From contig CAKZUP010000007.1 in the NCBI GenBank assembly GCA_937922945.1, forward strand, positions 1 through 57,486: DNA of 57,486 nucleotides, given 5' to 3'. The stretch comes from an uncultured Granulosicoccaceae bacterium (GTDB taxonomy: Bacteria; Pseudomonadota; Gammaproteobacteria; Granulosicoccales; Granulosicoccaceae). The notes beneath the pieces were generated by a model, which saw only the letters and a list, made by a program, of their open reading frames with translations, made no database searches and had not been told where the DNA came from. Shown piece after piece: positions 36,318 to 43,952 of the stretch. A program made the translations under genes and the position numbers. Every line of letters begins with the position of its first letter. Position 1 is the stretch's first letter.

Positions 36318-36517
36318 GTTCTTATCCCGAAAATTTGCTTTAAACAGAAGCTATCCCTGTAAGGCTAGCAAATATCATCCGCTTGAACAGTCATTCTTGT
36401 TATTTTGATCACGAATCGGCCAGCATGCGGCAAATGTGAACCAATAACACATTACCCCACACCGACGTGTCTGGTTAACAATAACGTGATGCAGCTTTAG
36501 ACCTTGAACACAATGCA

Positions 36518-37153
36518 ATGGATATTCTCTGTCCGGACAGCCACGCACGCATTACTATGAGTCCCATGAAGACCAAATACGAAGCACACAGCGCCGCTCA
36601 GGTAACCACGTTACAGAGCCAGACAGCCAATCCAGCATCTCGTGGTGCACAAAGCGCAGGAAATGCTGACAAAGACTGGAGCCCAATGCCGCGCGAGAAC
36701 CGTGAATGGGACGGTGCTGAACGTCGAGAGAACAGCGATCGACGCCGTTACACTATAAAAACACTGATTGAATGCGTGCGTTCGCCTCGCCGATTCAATG
36801 GCCGCCGAAGTTCAGACAGACGCTTTGCCATACTCGACAGATTCGAAAGTGGCCTGGCTTTTTTGGCCATCGGGCTGGTTATTCTATCGATCCTGGATTC
36901 AGTTTTTACCCTCACGCTCATTGCGCACGGGGGCACCGAAGTGAACCCTTTTATGAACTGGTTGCTACAACAGAGCGTTAGCGCATTTATTGGTGTGAAA
37001 ATGTTCTTAACCGCCGTTCCAGCGTTGCTGCTGGTGGCTACCGGGAACCTGAAAGTATTCGGCCGCATCCGCGCTCGATCGATTCTCGCCGCCGCCTTAG
37101 GTTTATACTGCGGACTGATTGTCTATGAACTGGGTTTACTGAGCCTTATATAA
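36518..37153 (+). CDS. DUF5658-like membrane protein with long charged N-terminus
   Basis: A 211-residue protein. About 105 hydrophilic residues, rich in Arg and Asp/Glu (DGAERRENSDRRRY, RRSSDRRF), precede three membrane helices (about 110-132, 145-170, 180-205). The core contains LDSVFTLTLIAHGGTEVNPFMNWLL, typical of DUF5658. The true start could be ATG 36557 or 36566, and none of the three has a clear ribosome site. The function is unknown. Confidence 0.65.
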   Translation: MDILCPDSHARITMSPMKTKYEAHSAAQVTTLQSQTANPASRGAQSAGNADKDWSPMPRENREWDGAERRENSDRRRYTIKTLIECVRSPRRFNGRRSSDRRFAILDRFESGLAFLAIGLVILSILDSVFTLTLIAHGGTEVNPFMNWLLQQSVSAFIGVKMFLTAVPALLLVATGNLKVFGRIRARSILAAALGLYCGLIVYELGLLSLI

Positions 37154-37159
37154 GCGCAC

Positions 37160-37192
37160 TTAAACTGCACCGCTTAAACTGCACCGCTTAAA
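37160..37192. repeat. 14-bp tandem duplication
   Basis: TTAAACTGCACCGC occurs at 37160-37173 and 37174-37187, and a third partial TTAAA follows. It lies between the convergent DUF5658-like and GlxA-like genes. It shares the AACTGC core with the duplications near 32841 and 54174. Confidence 0.85.
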
Positions 37193-37214
37193 TTAAACGC
37201 TTGTCCCTCACCGT

Positions 37215-38222
37215 TTAACTGACACGGGTGGCTTTTGCCACTGACGAGACATCAAGCAAACCAGCTGCACGACGGCGCTCATCTCTGGGTGGAATGGAAA
37301 ACGTATCCCTGTAGCATTTTGAAAAATGCGGCGCTGATATGAATCCACAGGCTAAGGCGATATCAACAATGGGCATACTGGTTTGCAACAATAACTGTCG
37401 CGCTCTTTCTAAACGCAGTTCCAGGTAATATCGGGTAGGCACGCACTTCAAATAGCGTTGAAACAAACGCTCGAGCTGTCGTCTTGATAATCCCACATGA
37501 AACGATAACTCATCGAGTGTCATTGGCTCTTCTATATTCGCTTCCATCAAGGAAACAGCTTCGGCTAGCTTCGGTTGACTGGCACCAATACGTTGCGTTA
37601 ACGGAACTCGTTGGCGATCGTTCTGATCGCGTATACGCTCGCACATGAATTGCTCCGATATTCGCGATGCGAGCTCGACACCGTGTTTATCGCGTATTTC
37701 ACACAGCATCATATCCATTGGTGCAGTACCACCGGCGCACGTATAGCGATCATGATCAATTTCAAACAACTCAGGAGAGATAACCAAATGAGGAAATTGC
37801 TCGCGGGTACTGGCCAGATTCTCCCAGTGAATGGTACAGCGACGCTCGTTGAGTAAATCAGCACGAGCGAGTAGATGGGTGCCGGTACACACTGCGCCTA
37901 GAACCGTTCCCACTTTGTCTAATTGTTTGAGCCACAAGATACCAGCTTCATCGTCAATGCGATGAATATTGACACCACTGCAAACGAAAACAGCATCGAA
38001 GCGCTCTCGCGTCCCTGCGGCAAAATCAGCACTTAATTCAATACCATTACTGCACTGGACAGGCTGCCCATCGGTGCTGATGAGACTCCAATGATAGTGC
38101 TTGATGCCAGTTAGCTGATTCGCCATGCGTAAGGGCTCAACTGCACTGGAAAACGCAATCATTGAAAAATGGGGGATAACATAAAAACCGATATGCGCGG
38201 TGGCGTTCGCTTTACCAATCAT
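37215..38222 (-). CDS. GlxA/GbdR-type regulator (DJ-1/PfpI domain plus AraC helix-turn-helix)
   Basis: A 335-residue transcription activator. The N-terminal class I glutamine amidotransferase-like domain spans about 10-190, with the elbow GAVCTGTHLLA placing Cys112 at the usual nucleophile position, followed by DRYTCAGGTAPMDMML. The C-terminal AraC domain (about 225-320) has VGLSRRQLERLFQRYL and CGFISAPHFSKCYR. GbdR and CdhR, which sense glycine betaine/dimethylglycine and carnitine, have this architecture. Its place next to an MttB gene suggests it responds to a quaternary amine. A perfect inverted repeat lies 20 bases before its start. Confidence 0.88.
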   Translation of the reverse strand: MIGKANATAHIGFYVIPHFSMIAFSSAVEPLRMANQLTGIKHYHWSLISTDGQPVQCSNGIELSADFAAGTRERFDAVFVCSGVNIHRIDDEAGILWLKQLDKVGTVLGAVCTGTHLLARADLLNERRCTIHWENLASTREQFPHLVISPELFEIDHDRYTCAGGTAPMDMMLCEIRDKHGVELASRISEQFMCERIRDQNDRQRVPLTQRIGASQPKLAEAVSLMEANIEEPMTLDELSFHVGLSRRQLERLFQRYLKCVPTRYYLELRLERARQLLLQTSMPIVDIALACGFISAPHFSKCYRDTFSIPPRDERRRAAGLLDVSSVAKATRVS

Positions 38223-38242
38223 GAGCAGCTCTTCAATACGCT

Positions 38243-38274
38243 AGTGCTAGCAGTAAGCCTAATCTGCTAGCACT
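38243..38274 (-). promoter_or_regulatory. Perfect 11-bp inverted repeat before the GlxA-like gene
   Basis: AGTGCTAGCAG at 38243-38253 and CTGCTAGCACT at 38264-38274 are exact reverse complements separated by 10 bases. Each arm contains the palindrome GCTAGC. It lies between the mttB stop and the regulator ATG (20 bases away). It could be an operator for autoregulation or an RNA hairpin limiting read-through. No T-run follows. Confidence 0.6.
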
Positions 38275-38280
38275 CAGGCA

Positions 38281-38299
38281 CTCACGACCAGGTTGTGAG
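38281..38299 (-). promoter_or_regulatory. Second hairpin just after the mttB-family gene
   Basis: CTCACGA (38281-38287) pairs with TTGTGAG (38293-38299), allowing one G-T pair, around a 5-base loop. It lies 6 bases beyond the mttB stop codon. With the neighbouring 11-bp repeat it makes two consecutive stem-loops in an 83-base gap, as seen at mRNA-stabilising 3' ends. It lacks a T-run. Confidence 0.45.
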
Positions 38300-38305
38300 C
38301 ACTAT

Positions 38306-39862
38306 TTAGTAATTAGCGTCTGGAAACGACGCCTTTCTGTCTTCGACGTATTGTAACAGCGCTTGATCAACAGATTCATCAATTGTTGGTGCCACATAGC
38401 TATCTAAATTGGACTTCCATCGCTCATTTGCGCGCTGCGCCGCATCCTTGGCGCCTTCTGCCTCCCATTGCTCGAAACTGTTGTTGTCGGCCATATCAGA
38501 TCGATAGAACGCAGTCTCAAAATTAGCCTGAGTATGAGCACAGCCAAGGAAATGCTGCCCCGGTCCAACCTCCCGTAGCGCATCGAGCGCCTGCCCGGCT
38601 TCGGACAGATCGACCCCGCCGAGTAACACGCCAATCATGCCAGCCTGATCGGCATCCATCATAAATTTTTCGTAACTCATCACAAGACCACCTTCGAGCC
38701 ACCCCGCGGTGTGCAGCATGAAATTAACACCGGCCATAGCAGCAGCCTGCAACGTGTTAGATGCTTCTAGCGCGGCTTGCGCATCGGGAAGTTTGGAGGC
38801 ACATAAGCCACCGCCACTGCGAAACGGCACTTTCAAACGACGCGCTAGAGCTGCGCAGATATACATAACCTGCGTCGGTTCTGGCGTGCCAAAGGTAGGC
38901 GCACCGGATTGCATGGACACAGAGCTTGCAAACGTGCCAAACACCACTGGCGCGCCCGGCCTGATCAGTTGCACAAAAGCCATACCTGCTAATGCTTCAG
39001 CCAGAATTTGTGCAGCGGTACCTGCAACGGTTACCGGCGACATCGCGCCAGCCAGAATAAACGGTGAGATAACACAAGCTTGGTTTGCGCGCGCATAGAC
39101 CTTCGCAGCACCCAGCATGGTTTCATCGAACGTCATTGGTGAGTTGGCGTTAATCAGATTAATGACAACCGTTTTTTCAACACCGGTATCGGCGTCGATA
39201 AAGTCATCGCCGAATAAAATTTTCGCCATGGCGATCGTGTCTTCCGCTCTTTCAGGAGCGGTTACCGATCCCATAAACGGCTTGTCGCTATAGCGCATGT
39301 GTGCATAGATCATGTCGAAGTGACGCTTGTTAACAGGCAGATCTACCGGTTCGCATACGGTGCCACCGGAATGATGCAGGTGCGGACTCATGTAAGCCAG
39401 CTTCACAAAGTTTTCGAAATCTTTGATGGTCGCGTAGCGTCGTCCGTTATCGAGGTCCCGAACAAACGGTGGGCCGTACGCGGGAACCATTACCGTGTTG
39501 TTGCCACCGATCATGACGTTGTTATCCGGGTTTCGCGCATGCTGGATAAATTGCGCCGGCGCGGAGTCCATAATGAGTTGCCGGCACAAGCCAACCGGAA
39601 ATCGAACACGTTCTCCCTGCACATCAGCACCGGCATCTCGCCATATTTGCAGGGCTTCCTCATCGTCACGAAATTCAATACCAATTTCGTTCAGGATGAT
39701 TTCTGCATTCTTTTCAATAAGCGAAAGACCTGACTCATCAAGAACGTCGAACACCGGAATATTACGTTTGAAATAGGGAGCTGATCGGGTTACTGAGTTT
39801 TCACGGGCCAGGCGTTTGGCGGCTCTACCGCCGGCCCTTCTTCTTCTGGGTGCATCAGACAT
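38306..39862 (-). CDS. Non-pyrrolysine MttB-family methyltransferase (COG5598)
   Basis: Transfers a methyl group from a methylated amine to the corrinoid protein. Start ATG 39862 has GGAA upstream and gives 518 residues. The frame is open with no internal TAG, so it is not the pyrrolysine enzyme that uses trimethylamine. Homologues without pyrrolysine act on quaternary amines such as glycine betaine, proline betaine or carnitine. Recognisable segments are MVPAYGPPFVRDL, LHHSGGTVCEP, PFILAGAMSPVTVAG and LHTAGWLEGGLVMSYEK. The N-terminus (PRRRRAGGRAAKRLAR) has 8 Arg/Lys in the first 20 residues. It is upstream of the GlxA-like regulator. Confidence 0.93.
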   Translation of the reverse strand: MSDAPRRRRAGGRAAKRLARENSVTRSAPYFKRNIPVFDVLDESGLSLIEKNAEIILNEIGIEFRDDEEALQIWRDAGADVQGERVRFPVGLCRQLIMDSAPAQFIQHARNPDNNVMIGGNNTVMVPAYGPPFVRDLDNGRRYATIKDFENFVKLAYMSPHLHHSGGTVCEPVDLPVNKRHFDMIYAHMRYSDKPFMGSVTAPERAEDTIAMAKILFGDDFIDADTGVEKTVVINLINANSPMTFDETMLGAAKVYARANQACVISPFILAGAMSPVTVAGTAAQILAEALAGMAFVQLIRPGAPVVFGTFASSVSMQSGAPTFGTPEPTQVMYICAALARRLKVPFRSGGGLCASKLPDAQAALEASNTLQAAAMAGVNFMLHTAGWLEGGLVMSYEKFMMDADQAGMIGVLLGGVDLSEAGQALDALREVGPGQHFLGCAHTQANFETAFYRSDMADNNSFEQWEAEGAKDAAQRANERWKSNLDSYVAPTIDESVDQALLQYVEDRKASFPDANY

Positions 39863-39994
39863 GCGCATTTCCAACTTAAAAGTCGCTGTAGCGCTCAGTG
39901 TGCCCAATTCGTGGTAGTAACAACATTCAGTAACCGACTGCGAGCTAATGGGTCGCGCCTTCCAAGCGCCAAAAGACAGTGGAAAAAGGAATTG

Positions 39995-40546
39995 TCAGAC
40001 TAAAGGGCGAATCTGGCGCACAAATTGAGCCTGACGCTTAGTTTGAATTCTGCGACGATTAGGTTCGCGGACCGCAGCAATCGCCTCCTCGTTATCCATG
40101 CCCATCTCAACCAGCAGCCGAGCTCCGATCATACCGGTGCGGCCCAATCCGGCATAGCAGTGCAGCGCGACCCGCTCACCAATCCGCAATGCATGACGAA
40201 TACGTTCACCTTCCACCGCCCATGCATCTTCAAATTGTTGATCTGGAATTTCCATATCGATGATGGGTAGATGTATCCACCAAATACCTGCCTCTGCGAA
40301 CAGCTTCGGTAAATCTTCCACTTTATTCATTTTAAATTCGTGCGCCTCGATAAAAGAGACGACGCCATTAACACCCCAGTTTTTGAGTTCATCGATGTCG
40401 GCCAGCATATGCTTCCGCCCAACACCTGTTACCTGATGAACCCTAACACCCGGGCAGGCAACTAACCCCATAGCACCGGCACCACCAGGGACGCTGATGG
40501 TGTCTATTCTGTTAGGTTCAGGAGCTCGCCCGATTCCGAATACCAT
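39995..40546 (-). CDS. Dual-specificity/tyrosine phosphatase-like protein
   Basis: A 183-residue cytosolic phosphatase of the cysteine-based class. The P-loop HCYAGLGRTG gives Cys130 and Arg136, and Asp97 in LPIIDMEIPD is a candidate general acid. The fold resembles CDKN3-like and atypical dual-specificity phosphatases. The gene lies between an acyltransferase and the mttB-family gene on the same strand (gaps of 58 and 132 bases) and may be cotranscribed. The substrate is unknown and could be a phosphoprotein, phosphoinositide or nucleotide. Confidence 0.85.
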   Translation of the reverse strand: MVFGIGRAPEPNRIDTISVPGGAGAMGLVACPGVRVHQVTGVGRKHMLADIDELKNWGVNGVVSFIEAHEFKMNKVEDLPKLFAEAGIWWIHLPIIDMEIPDQQFEDAWAVEGERIRHALRIGERVALHCYAGLGRTGMIGARLLVEMGMDNEEAIAAVREPNRRRIQTKRQAQFVRQIRPLV

Positions 40547-40604
40547 GTGCTAAGCAATTCCAGATTGAAAACGAAGATTGGTCATATTAGCCTTGTCACT
40601 TCAA

Positions 40605-41750
40605 CTATGATCGCGATATACCGGCGCGACTGAGTGCGCGCACCAATGCTCTTCGCGCGGCTTTTACCGCATTGAACCTGAGCATGTGTGACCGAGAGCA
40701 AAACAAAAAAGTCGTGATCATTTTTGTGGTTTCGCAGCCAAAGTCTTCTTTATAGGTTGGCGGCTCGGCTCGCATCAAATCGTAGTAACGTTTTCCGTTT
40801 GCTCTATTGCGTTGCATTTCAGCCAGATGGGCAAACGTTAACGGCATGTACTTGTTGGCCGTGCGTTTGGTAAAACCACTTTGATAGTAATAACAGGTAT
40901 CTTCGTCATAGAAACAGTAAATCACTGCCAATAGTGTATGGTTCAACTTAAACTGATGTATGTTAACCAGACCTTTATCAAAAATAAGTTCGAACAAGCT
41001 ACGATGGAATAGATTGAACTTATCCGACACAAAAACGCTTTTTCTGCGCTTATGAGCTTGCCGCTCATGATTCAGTTCGGCCAACTGAGTAAAGGCAGAA
41101 CCGAGCTCCGCCATACCAGCAACAGAATATTGTTCCAACCCACCGTCTCTTTGCAATGCACGTCGACTGCGTTCAAGACGCTTCTTCCGGCTGTTGCCAA
41201 GCCCTTCCAGATGCTGCTCTTCGTTAAGCGCCAGATCCGCGCGGTACCGGTACCCAACGCCTCGCTCTACCACAAATAAATTGGATTGTGCGCGATACGC
41301 TTTCACAAGCCTCGCATCATCTAACATGAAGCGTAGCTCTACTTTACTCCAGCTTTCACAGCTGGACAGCCACTGCACCGCGCTATCTGCAATGGCGCCG
41401 GTAAAACCCGGGTGGGCGATAACATCGAGATACTCAGTGGCAACTTCATCTGTACGTGCCTCTCCGGTGCCCAGAAACAGCAGAGTAGAACCACGGCCAA
41501 GACCTTCAGCACGGGTATACATGGGTAGTAGCCCCACTAATTCGCCGTTAATCGTAAAGCGCACAAGATAAAGTCTGTCTTTTGGCGTCGCATAAACCTG
41601 CCACCACGTATAATGCCACTCCCAACTCAAAAAGAAGCTGGCTGAGCAATGGGCAGTAAGCGCTCGCCACTCTTCGGCCATGCTCGCGAAGACGTCTGGA
41701 TCATGGACAACAGACCGCTCAATTTGTGTTGCTGGAACTGAATTAATCAC
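40605..41750 (-). CDS. Second CelD/FemAB-like acyltransferase (PF13480 type)
   Basis: A 381-residue protein similar in plan to the one at 30963-32042. Shared features are an N-terminal Trp-rich segment (FFLSWEWHYTWWQVY), GELVGLLPMY, and a C-terminal LAVIYCFYDEDTCYYYQSGF block. The basic C-terminus (ARRALVRALSRAG) is a further feature. The first possible start is a GTG only 16 bases from the divergent homocysteine methyltransferase ATG, so its promoter must lie inside that gene or the start is further in. It may modify surface glycans. Confidence 0.78.
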   Translation of the reverse strand: MINSVPATQIERSVVHDPDVFASMAEEWRALTAHCSASFFLSWEWHYTWWQVYATPKDRLYLVRFTINGELVGLLPMYTRAEGLGRGSTLLFLGTGEARTDEVATEYLDVIAHPGFTGAIADSAVQWLSSCESWSKVELRFMLDDARLVKAYRAQSNLFVVERGVGYRYRADLALNEEQHLEGLGNSRKKRLERSRRALQRDGGLEQYSVAGMAELGSAFTQLAELNHERQAHKRRKSVFVSDKFNLFHRSLFELIFDKGLVNIHQFKLNHTLLAVIYCFYDEDTCYYYQSGFTKRTANKYMPLTFAHLAEMQRNRANGKRYYDLMRAEPPTYKEDFGCETTKMITTFLFCSRSHMLRFNAVKAARRALVRALSRAGISRS

Positions 41751-41766
41751 TTAGGACGAGCTCTGA

Positions 41767-42837
41767 ATGACAAACAAACTAGCCGAGAGACTAAAACAAA
41801 CAACTGTTTTGCTGGCCGACGGCGCAACCGGCACCAACTTGTTTGCGGTTGGGCTGGAAACGGGAGATTCTCCCGAATTGTGGAACACAGACCACCCCGA
41901 CCGGATAACAGCTTTACACCAGTCTTTTGTTGACGCTGGGTCGGATATCATCTTAACCAATTCTTTCGGAGGTACTCACTACCGCTTGGCGTTGCACAAC
42001 GCAGGCCATCGGGTGGAGGAGCTTAACCGACGAGCAGCCGAAATAGCACGCGAAGTTTGCGACAAAACGTCAAGAAATGTGTTGGTAGCCGGTTCCATCG
42101 GGCCAACCGGCGAAATATTGGCGCCAAACGGACCTGTCAGCATTGAGCAAGCGGCGGCAGCGTTTCGCGATCAAGCCCTGGCGCTAAAGGCCGGCGGCGC
42201 CGATATCCTATGGATTGAGACCATCTCCTCCGCAGAAGAGATAGAAGCAGCAGTAACAGGCGTTGCAGATGTGGGCCTCCCGATTGTCTATACAGTGAGT
42301 ATCGACACCAATGGAAGAACCATGATGGGGCTAACGGCGGCCGATACGGTACGCATAAGCACCAGCTTGAACACGCACATAACCGCTGTCGGCACCAATT
42401 GCGGTGTCGGTGCCAGCGAGGTTGTGGCTGCGGTAAAAAATCTACTTACCGCTCGCGACTCGCTCGGTGTTGAGCCTGCGTTGGTCGCTAAAGCGAACTG
42501 CGGGATTCCAGAATACATCGATGGCGAAATTGTTTACAACGGCACCCCGGAACTGATGGCACAGTACGCGACTATGGCCGCCAATGCAGGCGCACGTATA
42601 ATCGGCGGCTGTTGCGGAACGTCACCGGTGCACGTTAAGGCCATGCGCGAAGCCATCGACCAATGGACGCCCGCAGAATCTCCCACGCTTGAACAGATAA
42701 CCAATGAACTCGGTGAAGTATCGCAAGGTGCGCGTGCACAACTTTCCGGTGACTTAACCGTAGCCGGTGGTAGTGCCAGTGGCAGAGGCACCAGAACCTC
42801 ACGTCGCCGTAAAAAGCCACCGGTCGATGAAGCGTAG
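41767..42837 (+). CDS. Homocysteine S-methyltransferase, betaine-homocysteine methyltransferase-like
   Basis: A zinc-dependent enzyme that methylates homocysteine to methionine. The barrel carries LLADGATGTNLF near residue 15, LTNSFGGTHYRL near 63, and the zinc ligands Cys212 (TNCGVG) and Cys282-Cys283 (GGCCGT). The methyl donor could be glycine betaine, S-methylmethionine or a methyl-corrinoid. Proximity to mttB and a GbdR-like regulator favours betaine. After about 310 there is a flexible tail containing RGTRTSRRRKK (7 Arg/Lys), similar in style to tails on other enzymes of this system. Total 356 residues. Confidence 0.87.
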   Translation: MTNKLAERLKQTTVLLADGATGTNLFAVGLETGDSPELWNTDHPDRITALHQSFVDAGSDIILTNSFGGTHYRLALHNAGHRVEELNRRAAEIAREVCDKTSRNVLVAGSIGPTGEILAPNGPVSIEQAAAAFRDQALALKAGGADILWIETISSAEEIEAAVTGVADVGLPIVYTVSIDTNGRTMMGLTAADTVRISTSLNTHITAVGTNCGVGASEVVAAVKNLLTARDSLGVEPALVAKANCGIPEYIDGEIVYNGTPELMAQYATMAANAGARIIGGCCGTSPVHVKAMREAIDQWTPAESPTLEQITNELGEVSQGARAQLSGDLTVAGGSASGRGTRTSRRRKKPPVDEA

Positions 42838-42874
42838 TTAAGCTAAGTTCAGTTTAAATAAAGTTTAACTGCAT

Positions 42875-43942
42875 ATGCTTCAGCCCCACACAAACACCAT
42901 CGCAATACAGCATGACACGCGGGGAGCACTTACCCGCACACACTTAGTCGAGTCACATCAGTGGGGTTGGCAAAAGGTCACATCAAATACGGTAGACGAT
43001 ATCGATACGCTGGCATCGATACTGGAGTTGAATGCATCGGCAGTAAAAGGCATTGCTGCAGCAAACACGTTTGAACTGCGCGTACCCCTACCCTTCATAT
43101 CGCGTATGCGCGTTGGCGATATAAACGATCCACTACTGCTTCAGGTATTACCGTTAAAAAAAGAGCTAATCAATCCTGTCGGATTAACCCATGACCCGTT
43201 AAATGAAAGTGATTACAACCAGGTACCGGGGTTAGTTCATAAGTACAAGGGACGGGTTCTGTTAACCGCAGCCGTTAGCTGCCCGATTAATTGTCGCTAC
43301 TGTTTCAGACGACACTTCCCTTACGACAAAAACCGGTTAACACCTCGCAACTGGCAACCCGCTCTGAATTATATTCGCAAGAACAGCAGCATAAAGGAGG
43401 TTATTCTCAGTGGTGGAGAACCTTTGTTGCTTAACGATCGTACTTTGACTGCGCTGCTGGACGAAATTGAAGCTATTGCGCATGTAAAGTATATTCGCAT
43501 ACACAGTCGCTACCCTATCGTGGTACCACAACGCTTAACCGAGACACTGTGCGATCGACTGCTCAACTCTCGTTGCCGCGTCTCGTTAGTGTTACACAGC
43601 AATCATCCAAATGAGATTGATGATCACGTTACAAGGCACTTGCGACCACTTGTAAACAGCAAAGTCACGCTACTGAATCAATCGGTTCTGCTGCGTCACA
43701 TTAACGATGATGCTAACGTGTTGAGCGAATTGAGCGAGAAGCTATATGATGCGGGCGTGTTGCCCTATTACCTGCATGCTACCGACCCGGTAACGGGCAC
43801 CGCACACTTTCAAGTCAAGGATGAAGACGCGCAAAAAATCGGGCTGGCACTGGCTAACCGCCTGCCGGGATATTTAGTACCGACACTGGTAAGAGAAGTC
43901 AGCGATAGACCAGGTAAAACACGTTTGCCGCTAACACCCTGA
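42875..43942 (+). CDS. epmB: EF-P beta-lysylation protein EpmB (lysine 2,3-aminomutase family)
   Basis: A radical-SAM, PLP-dependent enzyme that converts lysine to (R)-beta-lysine for modification of elongation factor P. The protein has 355 residues. The SAM cluster motif is at Cys136, Cys140 and Cys143 (CPINCRYCFRRHFPY, the EpmB form). Other motifs are VILSGGEPLLL and YYLHATDPVTGTAHF. It is shorter than catabolic lysine aminomutases, which fits EpmB. The partner genes epmA and efp are not in the window. It follows the methyltransferase by 37 bases and precedes the M28 peptidase by 10. Confidence 0.9.
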   Translation: MLQPHTNTIAIQHDTRGALTRTHLVESHQWGWQKVTSNTVDDIDTLASILELNASAVKGIAAANTFELRVPLPFISRMRVGDINDPLLLQVLPLKKELINPVGLTHDPLNESDYNQVPGLVHKYKGRVLLTAAVSCPINCRYCFRRHFPYDKNRLTPRNWQPALNYIRKNSSIKEVILSGGEPLLLNDRTLTALLDEIEAIAHVKYIRIHSRYPIVVPQRLTETLCDRLLNSRCRVSLVLHSNHPNEIDDHVTRHLRPLVNSKVTLLNQSVLLRHINDDANVLSELSEKLYDAGVLPYYLHATDPVTGTAHFQVKDEDAQKIGLALANRLPGYLVPTLVREVSDRPGKTRLPLTP

Positions 43943-43952
43943 ATCTACCCCT

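Noticed and set aside
38306..39862. Pyrrolysine-containing trimethylamine methyltransferase
   Set aside because: The reading frame is continuous and ends at TAA. There is no in-frame TAG, and no pyl genes are in the window.
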